From positions 7,393,001 through 7,457,000 of the forward strand of contig NW_024466307.1 in the NCBI RefSeq assembly GCF_017591425.1: DNA of 64,000 nucleotides, written 5' to 3'. This document shows, in pieces, positions 11,276 to 22,508 of this stretch (the first letter of the stretch is position 1; each line of letters begins with the position of its first letter). Position numbers and translations under genes: made by a program. Source of the stretch: Ochotona curzoniae (taxonomy: Eukaryota; Chordata; Mammalia; Lagomorpha; Ochotonidae). The notes beneath the pieces are model-generated. The model saw only the letters and a program-made list of their open reading frames with translations, searched no databases and was not told where the DNA came from.

Positions 11276-12484
11276 GTAAGCAGCTTTTCAAGGTCATTTA
11301 TGATGCACCAATTTAGTTTTAACTAGTTTAAATAGATAACACTACTAACCCTTTACTGACACTTAAAATTTATAGATCCTTGACATACTTTAGTTTATTG
11401 ACCTTTTCAATTATATAAGCAATTTAATGAAGTTTTTTTTCCCCCTATACTTCAGTTCCCCAGCTAAAAATGACCAAGTCACTGTCACATCCTTTCTGGT
11501 GTGAACCTACTGAAGTTAAATACTTTGCATAGATTTTACCACCTAAAAAATTTAGGACATTTGTGTTTTCAAGTTAATACATGACTTTGCATATCAAGAA
11601 GATCATGGGGCTTAAATGTAGCATTTAATCAAAATAAATAGGAACAGAAAATGAGAAATTCAATGAGAAAAGTCATTAGCAGAAAGAGTCTTGAAAAAAT
11701 GAAGGATTTTGTGATTCATATGTAAACATGTATTGGCATTTAACCCACATGCTTTCTTGCATATATGAAGAGAATACTTGGGATATTTCCCCCTAGAAGC
11801 AAAGTACTTACAGAGCTTTTTCATCATGTTACCCTTTGAGTGCCTGAACTCATGTTCCCATCTATCTCATTCCTTTCATCTTTGTCTCACCTAAAACTGT
11901 AATTCTTCAGTTACTTAGAATTGTTTTCTCTGTAGACATTCATGTGACATAATTGAATGCATTTCTTAGAGGTTTGCATCTTTAGTTGGGGGATTGGATT
12001 GTTTTGAGAAATAGACCTGTGCTAACATTTGGTAGAAAATAGGGACTGGAATAAGTGCACATAGGGAATGAAAGGTGTTTTCTTTCAAGTGACTGACACT
12101 GTAGGGAAACCTCGGTTTCATAAAGGTTGGAGTGATTTGGGCTCCTGTTCTCTGGAGGTCAGTAAAGGTCGTGGGAGACCTTCCTCACATCCTGCGGGTG
12201 GGAGAATGTCCTCTTTCACACAGAAAAGGAAAAGCAAGTTTTCCTTATTCATCTCCAAGAGCTTGTGCACCACTTGTGTGTCCCATTGGTGCCAAAGCCG
12301 AGGAATGTCATAAAGGCATGAAAATGGGTGGCAACCACTTGTGTCTGCCTTTCTTTCTAAAACAAATTAGAATGTCTCCCATGAATGGAAGGGCTTTTTT
12401 CAAAATGCCCCTTGGTTTTGCCTTTGGTTTGTAAATTACTGATTAACATTTTTTTCCCCCATTTATTGGAACTTGTTCAAGCAG
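11276..12484 (+). other. ADGRV1: Intron 5 of window
   Basis: 1.2 kb of AT-rich intron. I see no repeat or other feature in it. Confidence 0.85.
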
Positions 12485-12624
12485 CCAGTCTAGGAGTGGC
12501 TTCCCAAATTCTAGTGACAATTGCGGCCTCTGACCATGCTCATGGCGTGTTTGAATTTAGCTCTGAGTCTCTCTTTGTTAGTGGAACTGAACCAGAAGAT
12601 GGACATAGCACTGTTGTGTTAAAT
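12485..12624 (+). CDS. ADGRV1: ADGRV1 exon 6 of window: junction of Calx-beta repeats 2 and 3
   Basis: 140 bp, phase 1 to 0, 46 residues. ASLGVASQILVTIAASDHAHG finishes repeat 2 in two parts (SLG strand turn, then the ending motif ASDHAHG). VFEFSSESLFVSG and TEPEDGHSTVVLN open repeat 3. Borders: tcaagcag/CCAGTC and TTAAAT/gtgagt. The ending motif carries His in place of the usual Asp-Pro, so that calcium site may be weakened. Confidence 0.95.
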
Positions 12625-13716
12625 GTGAGTATTTTGATCTTTTCATTGCTTAATACCTTCTCTTTTAATTTTCCTTAATGCTTTACGAAGTGATAAGAAT
12701 ATACATATCTTTTCTCTGTAGGTGGAAATGACGAAGTCTATTGGCACAGGCAATATAAATTAGTGGTTTGAAAAGTTAAAAAATTACCTGTTTGGCATTT
12801 ATCTAGGTCAGTTTTGCATTTGGGTTTATTTTGTCATTAAGAGGACTTCTGATTCATAATGGGATATAATGAATGAGTATTTACATTTCTTTTCACTCAT
12901 ATAGTGTGCTGAAGAACGTGTCTGAAATGAAAATGACTGAATACAACAAAGATGGGCTTTTCACTCCTAGTGTGCATCCCAGGAAGCTGTTAGGGGAACT
13001 CTGATTCAGTCACTAGGGGCAGTCAAAGGGGCTACATCTCAAGAATGCTTTTGTCTTCATGAAAATAAGCAGGGAGGCCAATGTAGGTTATCACAAAAGA
13101 ACAAATACCATATATTCTCTTATATAAGGAAACCAACATGGAAAATGTAATTCCAATAGTCCAATCCATACTGTTCCTTGATTGTTTGCTTTTTTAGCTG
13201 TATCCCATGCGTTTTGATGTTTATTTCAGTTTGGTTCATTCCAAACAATCTCTTTTCTCTAGTCGAATTCATCACGGGCTCATGAATTATACGATGGCAT
13301 CATTTTTTCCAAGAGCAAAAACAAAACAAAAAAACACTGCATTCTAGCTCTTTGAGCTTCTTGCAGTGATTTCCATGCCTGTTCTCACACTTTTATGGTC
13401 AAAGCAAGTTCCAGGAAGAGGTCTAATATCAGTGAGCCAAGTGCAATCTAACCCTGAGTGTCTTCCAGACTAAGAATCCAAAACAACATGGGAATAAATC
13501 TATCTGGGATGATTTTGTATATACATATATTCTACTTTGTTATATCAGAAATCAAGAAATTCCATTCTCCAGTAACTTAAAGGGGCTTGGCGGATGCTCT
13601 CCCAAACCTTATACTAATGAGGAAATACCTCAAACATAACCTGTTTAATTGTGCAGCTTATCAATAAGCTATTCTGGAGGAAACTGAGAAATTGTGGAAA
13701 GAAATGAATTAACAGA

Positions 13717-14030
13717 GGGCCTGGGACAGTAACCTAGCAGCTAAAGTCTTCGCCTTGCATCCACTGGGATCCCATATAGGTGCTGGTTCTAATCCTGGCG
13801 GTTTTAACCGTACTTCCCATCCAGTTCCCTGTTTGTGGCCTGGGAAAGCAGTTGAGGATGGCCCAAAGCCTTGGGACCCTGCACCGTGTGGGACACCTGG
13901 AAGGGCTCCTGGCTCTTGGCTTCGGATCAGCTCAGTACAGGCTGTTGAGGCCAGAAGTGAATCAACAAATGGAGCATCTTCCTCTTTCTTTCCTCTTCAC
14001 TGTAGATCTGCCTTTCCAATAAAAATAATT
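13717..14030 (+). mobile_element. C-type SINE, sense, near full length
   Basis: Head 'gggcctgggacagtaacctagcagctaaag', 'gggatcccatataggtgctggttctaatcc' (B box), 'gggaccctgcacc', tail 'gatctgcctttccaataaaaat'. Well preserved. Confidence 0.95.
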
Positions 14031-14187
14031 CATTGTTTTTCAAAGATTCAGTTAACAGAAAAGGCTAAGCTTCCTACAATTGCTAGATAATTTTACTTTG
14101 GGATAACTTTTGATGTGTGCAAAACAGATGTTATTCTAGGAATTCTTTTTGGTAATGTTAAAGTGTTTAAATTTGCATGAAAAGCAG

Positions 14188-14412
14188 ATAGGTGAAGGAG
14201 AAGAGACAGACTGTCCCTTGCCTGTCTGCTGGGCAGAAGAAGCCAGCAATGGAGTCTGAGTTCCTGTTGTAGATGGCACGGATCCTGGTATTTGTCCCAA
14301 GGGTGTGCAATAACAGGCAGCTAGATTCTAAGGATGTGGGCCACACATTGTCACACGGTATGTGGGTGTCCCAAGTAGTGAGTTAACCGTGATACCACAC
14401 GCCTGCTTCCTA
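14188..14412 (-). mobile_element. C-type SINE, antisense, older subfamily
   Basis: Antisense phrases 'ggcagctagattctaaggatgtggg', 'gtgggtgtcccaagtagtgagttaacc' and 'ataccacacgcctgc' mark the head end of an older lagomorph SINE. Confidence 0.8.
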
Positions 14413-14711
14413 ATGGAGCCATTTTTAAGCTTTGCATTCTTGTCACAATGCGACTAGTAAAAACATTTCTTAGGTGTAATTTATTACTCCTGGGGTCAAA
14501 CAATTTTGTATTTTTTGTATTGGACAGAAAATAAAAGTAAAGATAATGTGTTTTAAAAATGAGTCTAGCTTTTCAGGAAAATGTCTACTCATGAATTCCA
14601 ATGAAATTTACTGATTTTGAAATGAGTGTAAAAATTTTCATGCATATATTTCAACTATTAACCTTGTTTTCTTCTGAAATGAATTATAGCTTCAGTAAAA
14701 ATAGAGCAATA

Positions 14712-14998
14712 AGGCCAGCCAGTGCGTTAGCATAGCAGGCTAATGATCTGCCTGTGGTGCAGGCATCCCCTATGGTCATCGGCTTGAGTCCAAATGTTGC
14801 ATATCCAATGTAGCTGCCCTAATGGTATGATGAAGCAGAGTAGGATGGCTCAGAGCGTTGGGAGTCTGCACCCATATAGGAGACCTGGAAGAGACTCTTA
14901 GCCCCTAGTATAGGATGAGCTTAGCTCTTAGTATTAACTTCCATTTGGAGAGTGAAGCTTTCTGTCCCTCTCTGAGCTCTTTCAAGTAAGAGACAAGA
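14712..14998 (+). mobile_element. C-type SINE, sense
   Basis: 'ggccagccagtgcgttagcatagcaggctaatg' head, 'tcggcttgagtcca' B-box region, 'gggagtctgcacccatataggagacctggaagag' body. Confidence 0.9.
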
Positions 14999-15004
14999 TA
15001 TAGT

Positions 15005-15300
15005 AGGGCTCAATTAAACAGCCTAATGGCTAAATCCTTGCATGCTCTGGGATCCCATATGGGTATCAGTTCATATCCCAGATGCTCCATTTCTCATCCA
15101 GATCCCTGACAAAACAGCAAAGAATAGCCCAAGGCTTTGGGACACTGCACCTGCATGGAAGATCAGGAAGCTCCTAGCTCCTGTGGCTGGATTGACTTAG
15201 CTCTTGCCATTGCAAGCATTTGTTAAATGAAGCAGTGGATGTAAAAATCTTTGCCTTTGCTCTCTATATGTGCCTTACCAATAAAAAATAAGTGTTTAAA
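15005..15300 (+). mobile_element. C-type SINE, sense
   Basis: Directly follows the previous copy. 'gggctcaattaaacagcctaatggctaaatc', 'gggatcccatatgggtatcagttcatatccc', 'gggacactgcacc', tail 'gtgccttaccaataaaaaata'. Confidence 0.93.
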
Positions 15301-15371
15301 AATATAGTACTAAGTTATCATTTTCCATCAATTTGTGGATTCATGCAACAATTATTTCTTAGAGATGGAGA

Positions 15372-15666
15372 CTTAAAATTATTTAAAAGGCAGAGTTAGA
15401 AAGATGCAGAGACATCTATTGGTTCCTTCTCCAAATGGCCACAATAGGGAGAGCTGGGCCTGTCAGAAGACAGAAGCTTCTTGGGGGTTTCCCACATGGG
15501 TACAGAGGCCCAAAGACATGAGCCATTTTCTGTTCTTTCCTCAGATCATAAACGGGGAAGTAGATCTGTAGTGGGACAGCCAGGACAAACTGGTGGCTGC
15601 ATGGGAGTGTGGGATGCCAGCGCTGCAAGTGGAGCAGCTTAGTCAACTCAGTCATGACTTTGGCCC
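15372..15666 (-). mobile_element. C-type SINE, antisense
   Basis: Antisense tail 'ttatttaaaaggcagagtta', middle 'cttctccaaatggccacaa', head 'gtgggatgccagcgctgcaag' ending 'ttggcccc'. Confidence 0.92.
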
Positions 15667-15856
15667 CAACACTCTCCATTCTGAGCATGAAAGGTCTTTA
15701 AAGGAGGCTATACTGTGGCCCCACCTTCAGTAAGAAGTCTTGAGCACACACTGACTTAAAATTAAATTCATTATATTGTTACATATTTGTCACCTTGTAA
15801 GCCAATGGTTTTTTTCTCCCTAAAATAATTTATTCTCAGTGTTTTTTTCCTTTTAG

Positions 15857-16466
15857 GTGATGAGAAGCCATGGAGCTCTGTCTCCAGTGACTTTGCATTG
15901 GAGCATAGACTCTGATCCTGAAGCTGATCTTGCCTTCACCTTTGGCAATGTCACTTTTGACATTGGGGAGACGAGTGCCAATATCACTGTGGAAGTGCTG
16001 CCAGATGAAGAGCCAGAGCTGGATAAGGCATTCTCCGTGTCTCTCATCAGTGTCTCCAGAGGGTCCCTGGGAAGCCACAAAAATGCCACGCTCACAGTTT
16101 GGGCTAGTGATGATCCTTATGGTGTCTTCATGTTTTCAGAGGCAAACAGACCTATGAAGGTTGAGGAAGCAACCCAGAATGTCACCTTGTCTATCATCAG
16201 GTTGAAAGGTCACATGGGAAAAGTCAGAGTTTACTATGCAACGCTGGATGATACAGAAAAACCACCTTATTTTTCACCTAACATAGCCAGAGCAACTCAA
16301 GGAAAAGACTATGTGTCGGCCTCTGGATTTGCTCTTTTTGGAGCTAATCAGAGTGAGGCAACTATAAATATTCCAATTTTGGATGATGATGAACCAGAAA
16401 GATCAGAGTCCATGTTCATTCAGCTACTCAACGCTACATTAGAAGAGAAAGTACAAGCTCGTACAA
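15857..16466 (+). CDS. ADGRV1: ADGRV1 exon 7 of window: most of Calx-beta repeats 3 and 4
   Basis: 610 bp, phase 0 to 1, 203 residues. It carries the rest of repeat 3 (VMRSHGALSPVTLHW, acidic loop LPDEEPELDKAF, ending ASDDPYG near residue 90) and most of repeat 4 (VFMFSEANRP start, RLKGHMGKVRVYYATLDD strands, acidic loop LDDDEPERSESMF). Six N-glycosylation sequons (NVT, NIT, NAT, NVT, NQS, NAT) make it the densest glycosylated stretch in the window. Borders: ccttttag/GTGATG and CGTACAA/gtaagt. Long fused exons among short ones suggest intron loss or an older organisation. Confidence 0.97.
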
Positions 16467-16556
16467 GTAAGTATGTTTTTGTGTTTAACCTATTGGAGAC
16501 CACAGTATGAAGACAGTGTATTTGGGGTGTAATAGTGTTTAGACAACATTATGTAC

Positions 16557-16868
16557 TTTTTTTAAAAATGTTTTTATTGGAAAAATATAAACAGAAGGAT
16601 AAACCAAAGATCATCTGTCTACTGGTTCACTCCCCAAGTGGCCGCAAGGGTTGGACCTGGGGCAATCTGAAGCCAAGAGCCTGGAGCTTCTTCTGGGTCT
16701 CCCTTGCAGTTGCAGGGTTCCAAGACTTTGGACTGTCCTCAATTGCTTTCCCAGGCCACAAAGAGGAAGCTGGATGGGAAGTAGTGCAGGCGGGACATAA
16801 ATCGGTACACATATGGGATACTGGCATATTCAAGGCAAGGATTTAGCCACTAGGCTATATGTTGGGCT
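16557..16868 (-). mobile_element. C-type SINE, antisense
   Basis: Starts with a T-rich tail, 'ctactggttcactccccaag' and 'tggccgcaagggttgg', then 'gggtctcccttgcagttgcaggg', and ends with the antisense head 'cactaggctatatgttgggctc'. Confidence 0.95.
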
Positions 16869-16887
16869 CAGGATTTTCTAACTTTGA

Positions 16888-17206
16888 AATCTTTTTTAAA
16901 ATTTATTTTTGTTAGAAAGTCAGATTTACAGAGAGGAAACATCGAAAGATCTTCCACATGCTGGTTCACTGCCCAAGTGGCCACAGTGGCCGGAACTGAG
17001 TTGATCCAAAGCCAAGAGCTAGGAGATTCTTCTGGATTTCCCACACAGGTGCAGGTTCCCAAGGCATTGGGCGTCCTTGACTGCTTTGCAGGCCATATGC
17101 AGGGAACTAGATGGGAAGTGGGGCTGCTGGAATTAGAATCGGTGCCATATGGGATCCCAGAGCATACAAGGCAAGAACTTCAGCTGCTAGACTACTTACT
17201 CACCCC
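16888..17206 (-). mobile_element. C-type SINE, antisense
   Basis: 'ctttttttaaaatttatttttgtt' tail, 'gatcttccacatgctggttc', 'actgcccaagtggccac', 'gccatatgggatcccagagc', 'caaggcaagaacttcagctgc'. Twenty bases after the previous copy, same orientation. Confidence 0.95.
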
Positions 17207-17713
17207 TGAAGTCATCTTAAGAGTTTGTAAGACCGTTGGATTCAGGGCATATTTTTCCTTAGTCATGTTTTTACAGCTCCTATTCACAAATTAAATTCAG
17301 GATTTTTTTATGGTAATGAATATGTAACTTAGTATCATTGCATGTTGTAGCTTCCAGAGCATTCTTTAATATATAGAGTTCAATAACAGTTCTAGCAACA
17401 AATCGGAGCCTCTTTCATCTTACTCTGTGGAAGTTTATTCTGCTATTAGAAGCACTCTCTCCTGGCAATGTTAACAAGCTATATAGCAGTAAGGTGTGAA
17501 AAATGCATTAAGTCACCCTTTGGTTTTCTGGGGGAAATACTAATTCGGAAATAAGGATGAGTGAGGATTGGCTGACCTTGGATAGGTGTGGAGCAGCAGC
17601 TTCGACTGGGATACATGGAGCATTCCTGGTTGGCAGGGCGCAGTGGGCCTGTAGGAAAGGATAGACTAGATACTGATTATGAACAGGACTTGTGTGTGTG
17701 GAGCTGAAAGCAG

Positions 17714-17767
17714 TTTTGTAAGTTTGTAAGTTTGTAAGTTTGTAAGTTTTGTAAGTTTGTAAGTTTA
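17714..17767. repeat. 8-bp tandem repeat (TTTGTAAG)n
   Basis: About six and a half units of TTTGTAAG with one unit lengthened by a T. Its antisense frame gives the chance peptide pattern LQTYKT. Confidence 0.9.
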
Positions 17768-18618
17768 GTTTGTTCATTAGTGCTGTCTCACCTAGAAACA
17801 TAGAACTCCAGAAAAATAACTTTTAAAGAAAAATCTGGTTTTTGAATAAGGAAATGAGGAACCATGGGATGAGATTGGTGATGTAAATTTAGTATCAATT
17901 TTAGGACATTGTGATTAGGAAAAGAGGTTAAGCTTTGTTTTGGCAGCTGGGACTTGCACAGACTTAAGTGTGATTCCAGGAACTGCATGTTGCCCTTGTT
18001 TATCCTGTTACTTAAGGTTTCTTATGCGTAAATTTTCTTTTTTAAGAAAATGATTTATTGATCAATTAAAGAGGTAGAAGGGGAAAGAGGGTCTCCCATG
18101 GGCCATTGTCATCAGTACACTGGTCTCATTCCTGAGGCTTCAGACCTGCAACTTCACCTCCCAAAGCTTCCACCTGCTAATGCTGTGGCCTTCAGAGGTA
18201 GGGCTTCAGTATATGCATTTGATGGGCTCACAGGAATTGAGGCCTTAGCAGCCAGGTGGCTTAGTGACTCATTCAAGTAAGATCTGATTGGGAGGAACAG
18301 ACTAACTCAATTGGAGTATAACTTGAAATAGGCCTTCAAGGTCCTACATAACGTGGGACTGGAACATTTTTTTTAATGGCATGCTGGTGAACTAATTAGT
18401 GATAAGTTGTCAATATCATTAACAAGTGCATGCGATGTTTACATGTGAATCATATTTTCCTTTTGATTTCTAACATTAATTCCTCTAGAGTATAGCTGTT
18501 TCGTTTGGGGTGGTGGTGGTGTTCTAAGATAAAAATCTTGTTAGAATATTGAGGGGGAGGTTTCTATTCAATTTACTTTGTATTTCCAATGTCTAGATGA
18601 ATGATGGAACACACTAAT

Positions 18619-18850
18619 CTTTTTTCAAAAAAACTTAAATCTTACTTAAGGCATATTCAGGAGGAGACAGAATCTTCTCTTTGCTGATTCCCTCCCCAAA
18701 TGGCTGCAGCAACCAGGGCTAAGCCACGCCAAAGCCAGGAACCCAGAGCTGCTTCTGGGTCTCCCAGTTGTGTGTATTGGCCCAAGGCTTGGGCTGTCCT
18801 CTACTTCCCCAAGCACATTAATGGGAAGTTCAACTACAAGTGGACAGATG
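18619..18850 (-). mobile_element. C-type SINE, antisense, next to exon 8
   Basis: 'ctgattccctccccaaatgg', 'ccaaagccaggaacccagagc', 'gcttctgggtctcccag', 'ggcccaaggcttgggctgtcc'. The head end is missing or degraded. It ends roughly 45 bp before the acceptor of exon 8. Confidence 0.9.
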
Positions 18851-18895
18851 TTTTGGTCTAGATCTTTACATTTGATATTGACTTTCTTCTTTCAG

Positions 18896-19111
18896 TTCCA
18901 AATTCTCCACGCGTTGGACCTAAGGTGGAAGCCCTTGCCCACGTGGTAATCACTGCCAATGACGATGCATTTGGAATTCTTCAACTCTCAGCACCAGCTG
19001 TCCGAGTGGCAGAAAGTCACGTGGGACCCATTGTCAATGTGACCAGAACAGGAGGAGCCTTTGCAGATGTGTCTGTGAAGTTCAAAGCTGTGCCAATCAC
19101 TGCCGTGGCTG
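18896..19111 (+). CDS. ADGRV1: ADGRV1 exon 8 of window: junction of Calx-beta repeats 4 and 5
   Basis: 216 bp, phase 1 to 1, 72 residues. IPNSPRVGPKVEALAHVVIT and ANDDAFG close repeat 4. ILQLSAPAVRVAESHVGP and INVTRTGGAFADVSVKF-type strands open repeat 5; the codons actually read IVNVTRTGG. One sequon (NVT). Borders: ctttcag/TTCCAA and GTGGCTG/gtgaga. A symmetric phase 1-1 exon spanning one repeat boundary. Confidence 0.96.
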
Positions 19112-20434
19112 GTGAGAAAGCTCATCTGAGAAGTGCTGATGGGCCTGAGTGGGATGGGTATCCTTGATTGAAACTCACCTCAAGATAATTAGGAAGGTCA
19201 ATTCAGACGATAAGATATGCACATAAAAGGCCTTGATTTGACACTAAATGATAGAATTTGCAAAAATTAATGGAAAGTTTGAAGCCGGTAATAAAAGTGG
19301 GCAAAGGAAACATTGGAACACATTGTTCTCTGCACTTTTTCTTGTTTTGAAAGGAGTCACGTGTGAATGGTTTCTGCAGAATTGAGGAGAAAATGAGCAG
19401 CCATTTGATTTGGGGGCATGGCAGCAGCTTTGCTTCTGGACCCCTTTATCATTATGAAGAACAGAAAAGGGATAATAGTTAGCATGGGCTACATTATGCA
19501 TGAGCAGAATTATTCTGTTACCAAATGTTAACAGTAGGTTACTGCATCCTCTTCTAATGGCTTTCCACCAGAGGGAAGTTTGTTGAACAATTCAGTTATG
19601 ATTTTGCTATGGTGTACCCAATGGTTAGACTTGTTAGATTCTGAATGAATGAATGAGCTAGTGGCTAAATGGTATGTGTGTGTGCATGATGTGTATGTGT
19701 TTTCACAGTCACATGCACATTTGAGGGTATCGAGACTCTAGGCATGCCTGGCTTCTTTCAGGGACCTTAAACATTGAGAAGTGGTGGCAAACTGATCATA
19801 GTTATTTACGAGTTAGTTAACCAGTTTGCCTACTCTCCCTAGCTATTGTTGGCCCAGTGACCCATTCCTGCCAGCATGAGTACAAGCTTACATCAACTCT
19901 TACTCCAACTGTGTAAGGAAGTTCATTTCCAGCTGTTGCATTGGTGATTGCTGATGTGCGTCACATGGCATCTGCCGCAGAGATGTTAAAATCAGTTCTG
20001 TTTAACACTTTTGCAGGCATGTGACTATTTAGTGGTAATGGATCACACCCTTCTGCATGTGTGTTAAAATATTTTAGAAAGGCTATTAAAACATGTGTGA
20101 ACCTAAGCTAGTGATGGAAAAAATAATTCAAATTCATATCTAGCTTTTGTTTTCCCATAATACATTTTTCTTGAATTTGTTGAAGGCCTCATTCTTTCAC
20201 ACACTTTTATGGATATGTTGATTTCTGATGGCTTTAAAATGCCTGAGAAGCTGCTTAGGAGAGAGATAGAAACTGGCTCAGTTGTGGAGGTTCACAGTCC
20301 AAGGTGAAAATAATTAGATGGAAACCTCAACACATTTTCCAAATATATCCTTGAACGTTGATACCTAGAAGTCATTCCCCTGTGTTACGGGATGTTTATC
20401 ATATTTTGACGCAAGTTTTTTTTTGTCTTTGCAG
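19112..20434 (+). other. ADGRV1: Intron 8 of window
   Basis: 1.3 kb. A short GT-rich stretch (19674-19701) is the only feature I can name. Confidence 0.85.
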
Positions 20435-20650
20435 GTGAAGATTATAGCATAGCTTCCTCAGATGTGGTATTGCTGGAAGGGGAAACTAGCAAAGTGGTGC
20501 CAATATATATCATTAATGACATCTACCCTGAGCTCGAAGAGTCTTTGCTTGTGCAACTACTGAATCAAACTACAGGAGGAGCCAAATTAGGGGCCTTGAC
20601 AGAGGCAGTCATTGTTATTGAGGCCTCTGATGACCCCTATGGGTTATTTG
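20435..20650 (+). CDS. ADGRV1: ADGRV1 exon 9 of window: second half of Calx-beta repeat 5
   Basis: 216 bp, phase 1 to 1, 72 residues. GEDYSIASSDVVLLEGE leads to the acidic loop INDIYPELEESLLVQLL, then GGAKLG and the ending motif ASDDPYG, and LF of the next repeat. The loop has Asn-Asp rather than Asp-Asp. One sequon (NQT). Borders: tttgcag/GTGAAG and TTATTTG/gtaatc. Exons 8 and 9 have equal length and phase, as expected of units duplicated together. Confidence 0.97.
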
Positions 20651-21187
20651 GTAATCAAATGAGTTTGTCTCTCTTACTTGGAAATATAGATCACATGGAT
20701 GTCCTGGATTATTGAATTTTGGTTCAGCTCTGGCTTGTAGGTGGGATTTTCTGTTAGATCATTTTTAAAAATTTATGAAAAGAGCTGGATTTCTTAGCTT
20801 TCTTGATAAAATCTCTAACATTGAGCCTCTTTTCTTGTATTAACCATGGAAGCAGAATAGTTACTGCCCCTCAGGCCAGGCTTGGCCTGTGTGGTTGGCC
20901 AGAGTGATCCCTAAATATACCTCTTCCACTTGTGTCTGACCCCAGTGGGCCTCGGTTCTATAATTTGAGCTTCCATCACAGGGAAGAATGATTTGTAAAT
21001 TAGACATGCCTGTCTAATCTGCATCACAATGTGTCACTGGCTCTGGGTAGGGTCAGGGAGGGAGAGAGGATACAGACCCCGAGATGGCTTTAGGGCAAGA
21101 GGCCTGTACAGGGTGGTACCTGGGTAGTTAACCTTGAATGAGTTTCCCCTTGTATTTGAAAATCACTCAACTCTGTTTTCCCTTCAG
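20651..21187 (+). other. ADGRV1: Intron 9 of window
   Basis: 537 bp. Nothing recognised; slightly GC-richer than its neighbours around 20.87-21.11 kb. Confidence 0.85.
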
Positions 21188-21432
21188 ATTTTCAGATTAC
21201 TAAACTTACTGTAGAGGAACCTGAGTTTAGCTCAGTGGAGGTAAACCTGCCAATAATTCGAAATTCTGGGACTCTCGGCACTGTTACTGTTCAGTGGGTT
21301 GCCACCATTACTGGACAGCTTGCTACTGGCGACCTGCAAGTTGTCTCAGGTAATGTGACCTTTGCCCCTGGGGAAACCATTCAAACCTTGTTGTTAGAGG
21401 TCCTGGCGGACGACGTTCCGGAGATCGAAGAG
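21188..21432 (+). CDS. ADGRV1: ADGRV1 exon 10 of window: body of Calx-beta repeat 6
   Basis: 245 bp, phase 1 to 0, 82 residues. DFQITKLTVEEPEFSSVEV opens the repeat, IIRNSGTLGTVTVQWVA forms the strands, NVTFAPGETIQTLLLEVL leads into ADDVPEIEE, the acidic loop, where the exon stops. One sequon (NVT). Borders: cccttcag/ATTTTC and CGAAGAG/gtgaga. The intron cuts directly after the acidic motif. Confidence 0.97.
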
Positions 21433-22508
21433 GTGAGAGGAATGGCTAGCCTAGAATGACACTGTAAACCATGCCTTGTCTTGTAGTGACTAGAATAGAT
21501 AGATGTTGGGGTGACACTTAGAGAAGATGTCAGATGGATAATTTCTGCAAGAATGTTGAGTCTGGTATTGTGAAAGCCATACTTATAGATGCAAAAAAAA
21601 AAAAAACCAGCAGTTGTTTGGAAATATGTTGACATGCCAGTTTATTAATATAAGATTCTTTGTGTGATTACATTGTAATTTTTACTATTTTGGATAAATG
21701 GTTACATCCTAGTTTTTACTCTTTTGGTCCATATAAACTCTTGGTTTTCATATTCCCTTGACATAAGTATGGCCAGTCAAACTTAACTATACAGATTAGC
21801 TTTATATTCATTCGTTGTTCCTCAGACATAATACAGTATGTGAAAAATAAACCATACCAGATATATTCCTGGCATTCATTTTCCATGGCAGAAAAACATG
21901 GTGACAGATAGTGGGAAAGCTACTTCACTAATACTAGCTGAAAATAATTTTAGTTTATCAAATTCAAGTGCTATGAAAGCCCACTTGTTCTTTAATTACA
22001 TCACATTTTAAAAGTTCGTAAAACTATTTTTTGCATAATTGTCTTGTGCATTTCTAAAGTGGTGAATTTTTATTATATGTAAAATGGTTCTGTTACCATC
22101 TCTAAAGTTGGATGACATTAAAATGTAATATATTGTTTCAAAATTTGTTATAATTTGTACTTCAGATATATAAAATTTAGAATAAGATATTAATTATCCA
22201 TTAAAATGTATATACATTATTTTCTTTAAATAACAAATGTTTAGAATATAAGTCTTCTTGAAATGAAAACATAAATAGGTATATTATTTCATGTGATTGT
22301 ATAACTTAAGAAATTTCAAGTTGGTATTATCACTATATTGAAAGTTTATGATATCAATATCAATATAATTGAACTAGTTTCTTGAGTCCATTTATTTCAG
22401 TTTTGTTCTTAAACTTGTATGATTGTATTTGATTTGTTTTTCCTGCATCATTTTTATTCTGATTTCAGAGCTGGGATGCTGTTAAGGACATTTTCACTAT
22501 ATTTTTAG
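21433..22508 (+). other. ADGRV1: Intron 10 of window
   Basis: 1.1 kb, very AT-rich. An A13 run lies at 21593-21605. No named repeat seen. Confidence 0.85.

Larger units (their letters stand above)
12625..15856 (+). other. ADGRV1: Intron 6 of window, SINE cluster
   Basis: 3.2 kb. The first kilobase is unassigned AT-rich sequence. From 13.7 to 15.7 kb it is almost entirely SINE: five copies (sense, antisense, sense, sense, antisense). Confidence 0.9.
16467..18895 (+). other. ADGRV1: Intron 7 of window
   Basis: 2.4 kb. Two antisense SINEs (16557-17206), an 8-bp tandem repeat (17714-17767), and a third antisense SINE that ends about 45 bp before exon 8. Confidence 0.9.

Noticed and set aside
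13755..14090. Two overlapping + strand ORFs of 80-111 codons
   Set aside because: Both lie inside the sense SINE at 13717-14030.
18040..18280. Possible old repeat in intron 7 (T/C-rich, with 'gggcttcagtatatgcatttgatggg')
   Set aside because: It vaguely recalls a common mammalian repeat end, but I could not place enough of it in order to name a family.
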